Source: JADKIH01 sp031417395
Lineage (GTDB): Bacteria; Bacteroidota; Bacteroidia; AKYH767-A; 2013-40CM-41-45
Assembly: GCA_031417395.1 (NCBI GenBank)
Contig: JANOVM010000059.1
Location: 1 to 64,000, forward strand
Length of the DNA stretch: 64,000 bases
Direction of reading: 5' to 3'
Below the pieces are notes generated by a model, which ran no database searches, had not been told where the DNA came from, and saw only the letters and a program-made list of their open reading frames with translations. Shown here in pieces: positions 17,564 through 26,763 of this stretch (within the stretch, counting starts at the first letter, position 1; the number at the start of each line of letters is the position of its first letter). The translations under genes and the position numbers were made by a program.

Positions 17564-18928
17564 ATGACTTACATAGAAATTTTAATTGACACATCGGGAA
17601 GTATGGGAGCCATGAAAGGAACAACGCATGAGAATTTGTATTTGCTTCCAGACGGCACAACAAGAATGGTTTTCATAAAAAAAATGCTTCGTGAACAGCT
17701 ACTACCGACAATTGACTATGCCGACAAAATAGTAGTACGGACTTTTAAATCTTCTACTGGCGAAGTTCAAACGCCAATCATTGAAAAAATTTATGACGGC
17801 AAGTATGACATTTCAATCATTAGCCAAATAGTTACCAGTTTACCTGACGACCCCCTTGGTGGAACACCAATTACAGCAGCGATTACTGATGCGGTAAATT
17901 CATTGAACCAGTTTCCAAATGCTGACAGGAAAATTATTTTAATTACAGACGGAGAAGAAAATGGCGGAGGGAATTACAAGGAAACAATTGATAAAGCATT
18001 TGCCACTCATGGAATATTTTGCAAAATATTTATTGTTGGTATTTGCCAAGACAAGGAAGCAGAAGAGAAAGCAACCTATTTATCAAATAAGACAAAGGGA
18101 GTTTACAGGAACTTAAAACCACAATCAATAAGCGAAACAAATTATTCAAGTGTTGAATTAGCACCATTAAAAAAGGCGATACTTCAAGACAGCATAAAAA
18201 ACATTCAATCCGCTGTAACTACTATCATTGCGCCACCACAAGTTCAACAACCCGAAGTTCAAACTCCACAGAAGGTTCAACCGCAACCAATAGTTCAACC
18301 ACATCCAATAATTCAAACGATTAAAGACAAAATCACCACCGTTAAGGAAGAAAGCAAGCGAGCAAACTCAACCATTCAACTTGAGCAGTTAGAAAATATA
18401 ATAAAAGAACAAGTTGCCAGCTCTCAAAAATTGCTTTCCGAAATTTCTTCTTTGAAAGAATTAATAAGGTTAGATGTTTTGCTTGACAGTGGAATTGATG
18501 CAACGACATTAACTATTGACAATGATTACAGCGAAAGCATTAGGAAGCGAAGCGAAACTTTCCTTTACAAACATCTATGTGAAAAGCACAGAGTTTCAAA
18601 TGTCAAGTGGCTAAATGAAACAACCGAAAGTTTTAGTCCTCATGACTTTGAACTTTTAGACGAGCATGGAAAAACAATTCAGGTAATAGAATGTAAAGGC
18701 ACATCTAAAGACAAACCGACATTCTATTTGACTGCTAACGAATGGACACACTTCTTGACGAACAAAGAAATTTATCAAGTATACAGAGTGTTTAATGTGG
18801 ACGGAGAAATGAACGCTGTTTGCATTGACAATTTGCTTGCTTCAATCTTGAACGGACAAGTTGTTCCGTATTTATTGAAGGTTGAAATTCTAAAGGAAGG
18901 CAGAGTGATTTTAACTTTGAAAACATGA
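17564..18928 (+). CDS. vWA domain protein with C-terminal DUF3883 nuclease-like domain
   Basis: A 454 aa protein. Residues 1-190 form a von Willebrand A domain with an intact MIDAS: DTSGSMG (9-15), a Thr in GGTPITAAI and an Asp in ITDGEENGG. A Pro/Gln linker with repeated QP units follows (about 220-250), then a helical coiled segment, then residues 330-440 resembling DUF3883: NVKWLNE, PHDFELLD, IQVIECKGT (E-x-K) and FYLTANEW. DUF3883 has a restriction-endonuclease-like fold and occurs in defence-associated proteins (family knowledge). The vWA-DUF3883 pairing is unusual to me. The nuclease at 19164 follows. Defence role is inference. Confidence 0.72.
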   Translation: MTYIEILIDTSGSMGAMKGTTHENLYLLPDGTTRMVFIKKMLREQLLPTIDYADKIVVRTFKSSTGEVQTPIIEKIYDGKYDISIISQIVTSLPDDPLGGTPITAAITDAVNSLNQFPNADRKIILITDGEENGGGNYKETIDKAFATHGIFCKIFIVGICQDKEAEEKATYLSNKTKGVYRNLKPQSISETNYSSVELAPLKKAILQDSIKNIQSAVTTIIAPPQVQQPEVQTPQKVQPQPIVQPHPIIQTIKDKITTVKEESKRANSTIQLEQLENIIKEQVASSQKLLSEISSLKELIRLDVLLDSGIDATTLTIDNDYSESIRKRSETFLYKHLCEKHRVSNVKWLNETTESFSPHDFELLDEHGKTIQVIECKGTSKDKPTFYLTANEWTHFLTNKEIYQVYRVFNVDGEMNAVCIDNLLASILNGQVVPYLLKVEILKEGRVILTLKT

Positions 18929-18969
18929 CAAAGAATATATATCCCTCTTATAACCCTTCGTGCGAACTT

Positions 18970-19091
18970 CAAACAGTTGTGCTCCGAGCGAACAGCACGG
19001 CAGCGGATAACATAAGTACTTAATGAAATTTTAAAAAGAGGGCTTTGTTTGGTAATCAAACAGTTGTGCTTCTAAGCCCTTCTTTTTAAAA
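18970..19091. repeat. direct repeat plus large hairpin after vWA-DUF3883 gene
   Basis: CAAACAGTTGTGCT occurs at 18970-18983 and 19057-19070. The second copy sits in the loop of a long inverted repeat: TTTTAAAAAGAGGGCTT (19029-19045) pairs with AAGCCCTTCTTTTTAAAA (19074-19091), with one unpaired extra base. A long stem with an extrahelical base resembles integron attC sites and Bacteroidota intergenic repeats; a plain terminator is the alternative. Confidence 0.5.
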
Positions 19092-19163
19092 ACCTCTTCA
19101 ATCCCTTCTTCGCTAGCGACAAGGCTATGACGACCGTTCAACAAGACAACAACGAAAATAAAA

Positions 19164-20144
19164 ATGGCGGACTTATACATATTTAATGACAAGGTTGAAA
19201 GCATTTTTCAATTGCTTGGACAGAAAGAAAATGATATTTCTTATAGCGTTGGTTATGCTTTTTCAGATTGCCGACATTTTTTGCAAAAGTTTTTACAGCA
19301 TATAAATATCAAAACACCTTTTGACCCAGACAAAATAAAAATCAGACTTCAAACTCACGAAAAAGAAAAGGGGTTTACAGACTTTGAAATAGTTCAAGAA
19401 AATGAATTTCATATAATAGTTGAAGCAAAGTGTGGTTGGACATTCCCTTCAAAAGACCAGCTCGACAAATATGCCACAAGACCGACCTTTGTTTCTTCCA
19501 CTGCAATTGACAAAAGAATTATTGTATTTAACGAAAGTATTTCCGCATTTACCAAGACACATTTTGGCATTACGGCAATCAAGAAAATTCCAGTAGAAGT
19601 TGTTTCGTGGAACGACATTCAAAAAATTGCTGCATCTTCAAAAGCAATCGGACGTGACACAGAGAATAGACTATTAAAAGAACTTAATATTTACCTTGAC
19701 AAAATAAGCAGTATGCAAAAAATAGACAGCAATTGGGTTTACGTTGTTTCACTTGGAAGCGGTATACCTGACAAATGGAGTGTTTCGTGGCAAGACATTG
19801 TTAACAAGCATTCAAAGTATTTTCATCCAGTTGGTGGTAGCAAAGGTGGTTGGCCTGCAGAGCCGCCAAACTATATTGCATTTCGCTATGGTGGTAAACT
19901 TCAAAGTATTCATCACATTGAAAAATATGTAGTATTTAAGGACCCTTCAATTCATTTCAAGACAATACCTAAAGGGACTTGGGACCCACATTATTTATAT
20001 GATTTAGGACCTGCAATCAGACCAAAACACGAAGTTAAAGCAGGAAAGAAAATAATTAGAAGTATGAGAGTTTGGGCAATGCTTGACCTATTATTGACAA
20101 GTCAAAGTATTCAAGATGCTAGGGACAAATCAGACGCAAGATAG
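19164..20144 (+). CDS. PD-(D/E)XK family nuclease
   Basis: A 326 aa protein. The N-terminal 170 residues carry a PD-(D/E)XK core: a helix (DCRHFLQKFLQHI), then FTDFEI with Asp near 73, and IIVEAKCGW with Glu 87 and Lys 89, followed by a helix (KDQLDKYATRP). This is the restriction-endonuclease-like layout that cuts DNA with a divalent metal. The C-terminal 140 residues (EPPNYIAFRYGGKLQSIHHIE) form a second domain I cannot name, possibly for target or partner recognition. It lies 235 bases after the vWA-DUF3883 gene and is followed by its own hairpin. Defence function is likely but unproved. Confidence 0.65.
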   Translation: MADLYIFNDKVESIFQLLGQKENDISYSVGYAFSDCRHFLQKFLQHINIKTPFDPDKIKIRLQTHEKEKGFTDFEIVQENEFHIIVEAKCGWTFPSKDQLDKYATRPTFVSSTAIDKRIIVFNESISAFTKTHFGITAIKKIPVEVVSWNDIQKIAASSKAIGRDTENRLLKELNIYLDKISSMQKIDSNWVYVVSLGSGIPDKWSVSWQDIVNKHSKYFHPVGGSKGGWPAEPPNYIAFRYGGKLQSIHHIEKYVVFKDPSIHFKTIPKGTWDPHYLYDLGPAIRPKHEVKAGKKIIRSMRVWAMLDLLLTSQSIQDARDKSDAR

Positions 20145-20168
20145 AAGCCCAGCCACTAATAGTGGGTT

Positions 20169-20230
20169 TAAAAAATTGGCGGTTCTGTGGTTAAATGAAG
20201 TTTCGTGCTTCGAAACCGCCAACTTATTAA
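20169..20230. repeat. large hairpin after PD-(D/E)XK nuclease gene
   Basis: TTGGCGGTT (20176-20184) pairs perfectly with AACCGCCAA (20214-20222), and the A/T-rich flanks extend the stem imperfectly. The loop ends GTGCTTC, as does the loop of the hairpin after the previous gene. It overlaps the start of the convergent cyclase region and could also terminate transcription. Confidence 0.5.
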
Positions 20231-20242
20231 AACCGCTAAAAG

Positions 20243-21496
20243 TTAATGGATGCGCTTTTCTAAACGTGATTTACTATCAACAAAATACATCTCAATCATC
20301 CCCTTATTTTTTGCCTCAATTTTTCCTCTATGAGTACATTTAAATTGATCCTTTACTAATCCATAGGTCGTACCACTGATATTAACTTTCCCCACTTCAC
20401 CACTGCTTTCCATTCGGGATGCAATATTCACGGTATCACCCCAAATATCATATGCGAATTTTTTAATACCAACAATTCCTGCAACAACGGGTCCGGTATG
20501 AATTCCAATTCTTATTTCAAAAGGTTCTTTTCCTTTAGCCAATCTGTTTTGTTTATGTTCTTCCATAAACATTTTAATTTCCAATGCTGCACTCACAACG
20601 TCAACAGGATGGGTAGTATTCGTAGAAGGTATTCCACCGGCGCACATATAACTATCCCTATTGGTTTTTATCTTTTCAATATTGTAAGAATTAATAATGT
20701 TATCAATTGATTTAAAGCAGGTATGAATCTCAGAAACCAATTCTTCAGCATTCATGTTTTCACTTGCTTGGTTGAAATTTATAAAATCTGTAAACATAAC
20801 AGTAACCATATCAAAACTTTTTGCTTTTGTGGATCCAGTACTTTTAAGTTCTACTGCAATTTCTGATGGCAGAATATTCAACAACAAGCTATCGGAATGT
20901 TCTTTCTCTTCAGCTAATTGTTGAGTCCGAGCTTTAACATTTAGCTCAAGAAGAATGTTTTGCTGACTTATGTATTTTTCTTTTACCCTTACGGCTTTTA
21001 GTGACTTATTAAACACAATAAGCGTAAATAAAAATATTACTAAAAGAACAGACAACTGGAAGTATTGGTATTTGCGGATTTTTTCAAGTAAAGGAGTATT
21101 TTTGTAAAGGATATATTGTACAATCGCCTGATTAGAAAACGAAAATTGAATTTCAATAGGTTTGTGTTGTACTTTCATAATAGATATCTGTTTATGCATA
21201 TAATTTGCATCCTTAATATCAAGAGAATCAATATTTCTATAAGAAATTATATTAAATTTATCATCGGTCCAGATAACAGGTATCGAGTTATTACTACTGA
21301 TTGAAATATTAAGTGCCATAATATCATCACCTACGTTTTGCATATTTGACATTTGGCGCACAGCTTTTGCCCATAGTTCTATTCTATTACCTTCTTCTTT
21401 ACCAAGATTATTTACCAACTCATTCATATACCAAAGTGACAATATGCCAATCAGTAGAGCTACGAAAAAAAATAATATTTTCCAGTTAACTTTCAT
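20243..21496 (-). CDS. membrane class III adenylate/guanylate cyclase
   Basis: About 417 aa from the ATG at 21496 (MKVNWKILFFF); the frame is open to 21523 and would overlap the previous gene by 20 bases. It has two membrane segments flanking a 120 aa extracytoplasmic sensor-like domain (INIDSLD-type beta motifs), a helical linker ending LLLNILPSEIA, and a class III cyclase domain (FTDFINF ... DIWGDTVNIASRMES). Both metal-binding Asp are present, but KTIGDSYM of its two paralogues reads KTNRDSYM here. It lies directly after the 21504 cyclase; likely one operon of two duplicated genes. Confidence 0.82.
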   Translation of the reverse strand: MKVNWKILFFFVALLIGILSLWYMNELVNNLGKEEGNRIELWAKAVRQMSNMQNVGDDIMALNISISSNNSIPVIWTDDKFNIISYRNIDSLDIKDANYMHKQISIMKVQHKPIEIQFSFSNQAIVQYILYKNTPLLEKIRKYQYFQLSVLLVIFLFTLIVFNKSLKAVRVKEKYISQQNILLELNVKARTQQLAEEKEHSDSLLLNILPSEIAVELKSTGSTKAKSFDMVTVMFTDFINFNQASENMNAEELVSEIHTCFKSIDNIINSYNIEKIKTNRDSYMCAGGIPSTNTTHPVDVVSAALEIKMFMEEHKQNRLAKGKEPFEIRIGIHTGPVVAGIVGIKKFAYDIWGDTVNIASRMESSGEVGKVNISGTTYGLVKDQFKCTHRGKIEAKNKGMIEMYFVDSKSRLEKRIH

Positions 21497-21503
21497 GGTT
21501 AAT

Positions 21504-22826
21504 TTATATTTCTGGGCCGACAAAATACATATCTATCATTCCCTTGTGTTTAGCTTCTACCTTTCCCCGATAAGTACAGACGAAATTTTCTTTAACTAAT
21601 GCGTAGGTGGTTCCACTAATATTTATTTTTCCTGTTTCACTGTTCGATTCCATAAGTGAAGCAATATTTACTGTATCACCCCAGATATCATAAGCAAACT
21701 TCTTTACTCCCACAATTCCAGCTATTACAGGTCCTGAATTTATGCCTATTCTCATTTCAAAAAATGGCTGTCCCGCTTTTTGTCTCTGTATTTTGTATTC
21801 ATGCATAAATTTTTGTATTTCTGCTGCAGCTCTTACAGTATCAGACGCATGTGTATCTTTTATTGCTGGTAAACCAGATACAGCCATATAGCTGTCACCA
21901 ATAGTTTTAATCTTCTCTATATTAAAGTCAGTAATTATCTTATCAAATTCGCTATAGCAAAAATTTAACTCCTCAACCAATTCTTTCGCATTCATATTTT
22001 CACTTGTTTGGGTGAAATTTTTAAAATCGGTAATCATAACAGTAACCATATCAAAACTTTTTGCTTTTGCAGAACCTGTACTTTTAAGTTCTTCTGCAAC
22101 TTCTGAAGGTAGGATATTCAATAACAAGCTATCAGAATGTTCTTTCTCTTCAACTAATTGTTTAGTCCGTGTTTGAACTTTATTTTCAAGAAGAATATTT
22201 TGTGAATTCATGTATTTTTCTTTTTCTAGAGCCGCACTTAGTGAATTATTGAATGAAAGAAAAGTGATAAAAAGAAAAATAACAATAATGGATATTTGAA
22301 TATACAGGAAGTTTCGCAGTTTTTCAAGAAAAGGGGAATCTTTGTAAAGCAAGTAATTAAATTTATCTCTTAAGAATATAGCATAGGGTTTATGCTCATG
22401 TTTCATTATATTAAGTTGCTTGTTCAAATAAATGGAATTTTTACACTTGACTGAATCAATATTGCAAAAAGATATAATTTTAAACTTGTCATCAGTCCAA
22501 ATAACTGGTATAGATGTTGTAGTTAATTTTATTCCGGAAAGTAAATCGGGATCAAAATTAACTGTATCAGCAATTCCTTTTGTTGTTTTGTCTAACGATT
22601 TATCCGCATCCTTTTCCTCTTTCACGATATATCGTGTATTTCGAGAGCGCATGCTCTGGTCATAACTTGTCTTTGTTGCTTCAAAACACGAACCAATAAG
22701 ATTTTCTTCATCCTTTGATAAACTACTTATTAACGAGTTCGTATACCATAGTGAAATTAGAGCAAATACTAAAATAGAAATAATTATAAAATAATTCGTG
22801 CGGTTTTTTGATATTTGAAAGATCAT
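21504..22826 (-). CDS. membrane class III adenylate/guanylate cyclase
   Basis: A 440 aa protein with the same layout as its downstream neighbour: TM1 (FIIISILVFALISLWY), an extracytoplasmic part of about 150 aa, TM2 (IQISIIVIFLFITFLSF), linker LLLNILPSEVAEELK, then a complete cyclase domain with ITDFKNF, KTIGDSYM, GVKKFAYDIWGDTVNIASLMES. It produces a cyclic nucleotide from ATP or GTP; substrate specificity is not clear from sequence. The two proteins are clear tandem duplicates. Confidence 0.87.
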   Translation of the reverse strand: MIFQISKNRTNYFIIISILVFALISLWYTNSLISSLSKDEENLIGSCFEATKTSYDQSMRSRNTRYIVKEEKDADKSLDKTTKGIADTVNFDPDLLSGIKLTTTSIPVIWTDDKFKIISFCNIDSVKCKNSIYLNKQLNIMKHEHKPYAIFLRDKFNYLLYKDSPFLEKLRNFLYIQISIIVIFLFITFLSFNNSLSAALEKEKYMNSQNILLENKVQTRTKQLVEEKEHSDSLLLNILPSEVAEELKSTGSAKAKSFDMVTVMITDFKNFTQTSENMNAKELVEELNFCYSEFDKIITDFNIEKIKTIGDSYMAVSGLPAIKDTHASDTVRAAAEIQKFMHEYKIQRQKAGQPFFEMRIGINSGPVIAGIVGVKKFAYDIWGDTVNIASLMESNSETGKINISGTTYALVKENFVCTYRGKVEAKHKGMIDMYFVGPEI

Positions 22827-23285
22827 AATTTATTTACAATTGTGAATATTGAATTTGTAACCCTCATTTAATTCCGAGACTGCAAGTATAGCTAAGGTGA
22901 AGTTGACGATGATTTAGATTACAGTTACTGAATTATTCATTCCTTCTCCTTCCAACAAGCATCTTTCTCTTGCCTTTTCATAATCTCTTCCGTTGAAGGG
23001 GCAATAATAAAATTACTTGTTTGGGTTCCATGATTTATAGATTTTAAGGGCGAAAGTTAACCAAATTTGTTTAAGTACAACTTTAGTTAATTTGTAAGAA
23101 TAATTTGTACGAAACTTTTGGATATGTTCTCTAATCACCTTTACAATTAAGTAGTAAATTGGTAAGAATCTAGTGAAGTGTAACAAAGGTTTAGACCGGC
23201 CTTATCATCTGGTTAATCCGTAAAAGCGAGCTACAAGTAAGGTAATGAGTAAAAAAGGATTTTTAAATTGGTAAATATTTTATGA
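22827..23285. other. gene-free stretch of about 460 bases
   Basis: No convincing gene on either strand. A short minus-strand frame around 22935-23030 (TSNFIIAPSTEEIMKRQEK) has protein-like composition but no clear start, and may be a decayed remnant. The right end holds the promoter of the 23319 lipoprotein gene. Confidence 0.45.
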
Positions 23286-23293
23286 TACATTTG
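23286..23293 (+). promoter_or_regulatory. -7 box TACATTTG before lipoprotein gene
   Basis: A perfect TAnnTTTG Bacteroidota -7 element, 25 bases before the ATG at 23319. A TTG at 23268-23270 may be the -33 element, though the spacer is short (15 bases). Confidence 0.45.
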
Positions 23294-23318
23294 AAGTTAA
23301 CCTTCTAAACCAAATATT

Positions 23319-23576
23319 ATGAAAACAAAATTATTTCTTATCCCTTTGTTTACTATTTTAATTTCTTGTCAAGCTGAACATTGCTGGGATTTTGTTTCAA
23401 CCACAGTACCAACAAATGTTAGTCCTTCAGCAGTATACAACCTTACTACTACTGATACCACTATCTATTGTGGTATAACTGAAGATGAGGCTCACACAAT
23501 GTCAAAATCGATGGCTACTTCCTATCAAGTTGGTAATATAAAATATACTACTACTGTTGTTGTTAAAGAAAAATAG
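23319..23576 (+). CDS. small lipoprotein, 85 aa
   Basis: The signal peptide ends in a lipobox (MKTKLFLIPLFTILISC, Cys 17), so the mature 69 aa protein should be lipid-anchored. The rest is Thr-rich with a second Cys pair (HCWDF, IYCGIT) and ends TTTVVVKEK. I do not recognise it. It has its own promoter, and an island palindrome (GGTAAAATTTTA) overlaps the last base of its stop codon. Confidence 0.6.
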   Translation: MKTKLFLIPLFTILISCQAEHCWDFVSTTVPTNVSPSAVYNLTTTDTTIYCGITEDEAHTMSKSMATSYQVGNIKYTTTVVVKEK

Positions 23577-23765
23577 GTAAAATTTTAAGGATTTTGTATG
23601 GGATTCTAATTCTTCAAAATTAAATATTTAGAATCGGAGGAGTAAGAGTTGCATACCCACAAATATGGCACGTAAATATGATGATTCAGACGCTAGCACT
23701 AATTTTACAAACCATTATGATTAACGTTAAAATTTTACAGATTTTGTAGTGATTCTAACTTCAAT
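23576..23765. repeat. two copies of an extended palindrome repeat
   Basis: GGTAAAATTTTAAGG at 23576 is followed by ATTTTGTATGGGATTCTAA. TTAAAATTTTACAG at 23727 is followed by ATTTTGTAGTGATTCTAA. A third, weaker relative is at 17249. The similarity extends about 30 bases, beyond the palindrome alone. The first copy overlaps the lipoprotein stop codon. Confidence 0.65.
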
Positions 23766-23871
23766 TAGTAATGATAAAAAATGGTTCAGTCCTTTTGACC
23801 AAAATAATAACATCTTTGTACAATTGAAAAATGAGATTGCCATCACTGTTTACCCCATTTAATAATGATAT

Positions 23872-24315
23872 ATGAACAGTAAAATTTTACCCGATAACCA
23901 ATTGATCAAACGGCACAACGAAGGCGAGATTTTCCTTCTTGAACATAACTCAACGACAGATGACCGGTTCTTGATTAGCCTCGAAACCACTAAACATTTA
24001 TATAAGAATGAGAAAGGCGACAAATACTTTCTTTGCGAATTTACCTCTAATGAAGATTCCGACTTTGGGATCATCGGCGACGGAATTGAAGAGTTGGAAG
24101 AAAATGAAACATTCCAGCATAAGGTCTTTCTCCCGGATTGTATAATTGATTTGAATGTCATAGAAGAGTTTACCGAAGAGAAGATGATTGACCACCTGAT
24201 GTATGAGGTTCTTGATAACCTTGCATTGGTCAAAGAACTGACAGGTGCAAATGTTTCGGAATTGATTGAAAAGTTCAAAAAGAAAACCGTAGATCCCAGA
24301 CTTAAATATTTATAA
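23872..24315 (+). CDS. hypothetical acidic protein, 147 aa
   Basis: A soluble acidic protein not recognised, rich in Glu and Asp (EDSDFGIIGDGIEELEENE), ending in a helical segment (ELTGANVSELIEKFKKKT). No signal peptide. A TAAAATTTTA copy spans codons 3-6 (SKIL). It has no close neighbour on the same strand; a TPR-cyclase is convergent. Confidence 0.5.
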   Translation: MNSKILPDNQLIKRHNEGEIFLLEHNSTTDDRFLISLETTKHLYKNEKGDKYFLCEFTSNEDSDFGIIGDGIEELEENETFQHKVFLPDCIIDLNVIEEFTEEKMIDHLMYEVLDNLALVKELTGANVSELIEKFKKKTVDPRLKYL

Positions 24316-24405
24316 AAATGTTTTCCCATTTAGACCATATTCCTTCAAATATTCATATGGTCTATAATTTCCAATTTAAATCAAATCAATCACGATAACC
24401 GCAAA

Positions 24406-26685
24406 TTATCCTTCAACAAAATACATATCAATCATTCCTTTATTCTTAGCCTCAATCTTACCTCTATGAATGCACTTAAATTTGTTCTTTACTAATTCAT
24501 AGGTAGTACCACTTATATTCACTTTCCCTGCATCTCCACTGCTTTCCATTCTGGATGCAATATTCACAGTGTCACCCCAAATATCATATGCAAATTTTTT
24601 AACACCAACAATTCCTGCTACTACTGGACCGGAATGGATTCCAATCCTGATTTCAAATATTTCCTTTCCTTGCTTCTCTCTCGCTCCTGCATGTTCAATC
24701 ATAAATTGTTGAATCTCTATGGCTGCGTTTATAACATCTGTTGCGTTAGTTTTATTCGTTACTGGCAAACCACCAGCGCACATGTAACTGTCGCCAATAG
24801 TTTTTATTTTTTCGATATTGTGTTTTGAAATAATGTTGTCGAATCCTTTAAAGCAGGTATGGATTTCAGCAACCAATTCAGATGGCGTTAGTTTTTCCGA
24901 AATCTGTGTAAAGCCTTTGAAGTCCGTGAACATGACGGTTACTTCATTAAACTGTTTTGCCTCGGCTCTGCCTTTTGCTTTGAGTTCTTCGGCTACTTCT
25001 TCAGGTAAAATGTTGAGTAACAATTCTTCGCTTTGCTTTTTCTCTTTTGAAATTCTAATTCTTTGTATGTAAAATATACCAGCAAAAATTAATACAATTG
25101 CCATCCCTCCAACAAAGCGATTTCTCATTAATGTTTTTGATTTAATGATACTTAATTGAATGTCTTTTTCATTTTGCAAAAATTTTGAATTTGACTCACG
25201 ATCAGAATCGAAAAGGTAATTAGTCGTCTGCATAAGTTTGTCATATGTACGATTGCTAATATCATATTGTAAATTAAACAAAAGCTTCTGATACTTAATG
25301 GAATTTAAATAGTCATGCAATTTATAATAAATATCACTTAAGTTTTTGTATATTTCATTTTGGCTGCTGTATGATTTTATTTCATTAGCAATTAATTCAG
25401 CCTGTTTATATGTTTTAAGAGCAAGACTTATATCCCCATTATTAAAATATGATTTTGCTAAATCTATTAAAGTGTTTGATTCTGTCGTTTTTAGATAAAT
25501 GTCGTTCCCTTTATCTAAAAGTTTATTTTGCAGATTCATTTCTGGGCTAAGTATCAATTGAAGCCTTTGAGGTTTTTTACCAATATCTATATTAAAAAAA
25601 GCCTCGTAGATTCTTGCTGACAAATAATTACATTTAAAAGAATTGGAATTATCATGCATCTTATTATAAATATTAGCTTGATTTTTGTAGATTTCTTGAA
25701 GTTTTAACATTCCCTTTGTTTCATAAGCATACGATTCCGCTTCCTTATATTTCTGAAGAGCAATTTTAAGATTTCCTTCCTTTTGAAAAAATTTAGCTGA
25801 TTCAATTAGTGAATTTGCACTGTCATTTTGGTATTCAAACTCTCTCAAGATTTCAATAGCCCTTTTTTGATATGGTATAGCTTTATCATATTCCTTTCTT
25901 TTTAAATAAAGCTCTCCAATCCTTTTCAAAGTATAAGGCTCGTTTATTGTTCCTCTATTTGCATTCAATAAAATTTCAAAATAGATAGCTGCAGAATCTA
26001 AGAATCCCAAAGTTTCTTTGAGCATATAGGCCGATCCTAAATAGTCTAATGATGCTGTTAATTTTTCTACTTTAGTATTAGAATCCTTTATTTTTTGCAA
26101 AAGACTGTAGGATTTTAAATGATATTCTATTGCCTTATCTGATGTTGTAGGAGTTAATTGATAAATGCTACCGATATTATTTAAAATTTCAATTATTCTT
26201 AATGTATCATGCATTTTTTTTGCGGATCTCAAAGCATTAAAATAAAATTCGTTGGATTTATCATGAAATCCGATATTGTAAAATAAAGCTCCGATATTAC
26301 TTTGCATGGTGAATACATTCATATCGTCGCCTAATTCATTATATGTTTCTGAAGCCTGCTGCCAATAGTTAATCGTTTCTGCATAACTTGCTTTTCTAAG
26401 GCAAAAATCTCCAATGTAATTTAATGATTGTGCGAGTCCCTCTTTGTAATTTAGTTTTATCGCCAGTTCCTTAGCTTTTTTTTCATAATAAATAGCTAAT
26501 TCTGGATATGAATAAAAAAAAGAATATGTTTTACCAAGAGCAATTAAACAATTAACTTTTGAAGTGTCACTCTTTAGATTGCCTAATAAATATTTTAGAG
26601 AGTCAAATTCAGTTGTCTGAGATTTACTTATTATGGGAGCAAAAATTATTGCTATGAAGTAGAATTTTATAATTATTTTCATCAT
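24406..26685 (-). CDS. TPR-repeat class III nucleotide cyclase
   Basis: A 759 aa protein. It has a signal peptide (residues 1-22), then about ten TPR-like repeats (residues 30-480; e.g. YCLRKASYAETINYWQQASE, YKEAESYAYETKGM), one membrane segment (FVGGMAIVLIFAGIFYI, about 535-552), a linker with LLLNILPEEVAEELK, and a complete cyclase domain (FTDFKGF, KTIGDSYM, DIWGDTVNIASRMESS). The TPR part is outside the membrane and probably senses protein or peptide signals. The cyclase domain is close to those at 20243 and 21504: three in 6.5 kb. Confidence 0.87.
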   Translation of the reverse strand: MMKIIIKFYFIAIIFAPIISKSQTTEFDSLKYLLGNLKSDTSKVNCLIALGKTYSFFYSYPELAIYYEKKAKELAIKLNYKEGLAQSLNYIGDFCLRKASYAETINYWQQASETYNELGDDMNVFTMQSNIGALFYNIGFHDKSNEFYFNALRSAKKMHDTLRIIEILNNIGSIYQLTPTTSDKAIEYHLKSYSLLQKIKDSNTKVEKLTASLDYLGSAYMLKETLGFLDSAAIYFEILLNANRGTINEPYTLKRIGELYLKRKEYDKAIPYQKRAIEILREFEYQNDSANSLIESAKFFQKEGNLKIALQKYKEAESYAYETKGMLKLQEIYKNQANIYNKMHDNSNSFKCNYLSARIYEAFFNIDIGKKPQRLQLILSPEMNLQNKLLDKGNDIYLKTTESNTLIDLAKSYFNNGDISLALKTYKQAELIANEIKSYSSQNEIYKNLSDIYYKLHDYLNSIKYQKLLFNLQYDISNRTYDKLMQTTNYLFDSDRESNSKFLQNEKDIQLSIIKSKTLMRNRFVGGMAIVLIFAGIFYIQRIRISKEKKQSEELLLNILPEEVAEELKAKGRAEAKQFNEVTVMFTDFKGFTQISEKLTPSELVAEIHTCFKGFDNIISKHNIEKIKTIGDSYMCAGGLPVTNKTNATDVINAAIEIQQFMIEHAGAREKQGKEIFEIRIGIHSGPVVAGIVGVKKFAYDIWGDTVNIASRMESSGDAGKVNISGTTYELVKNKFKCIHRGKIEAKNKGMIDMYFVEG

Positions 26686-26763
26686 TTAGAAATGAGATTG
26701 TTGCAATCAAAAAGTGAAATTAATAATGAAGGCTAAAGTAATTTGTTAAATATTTGTATTTTA

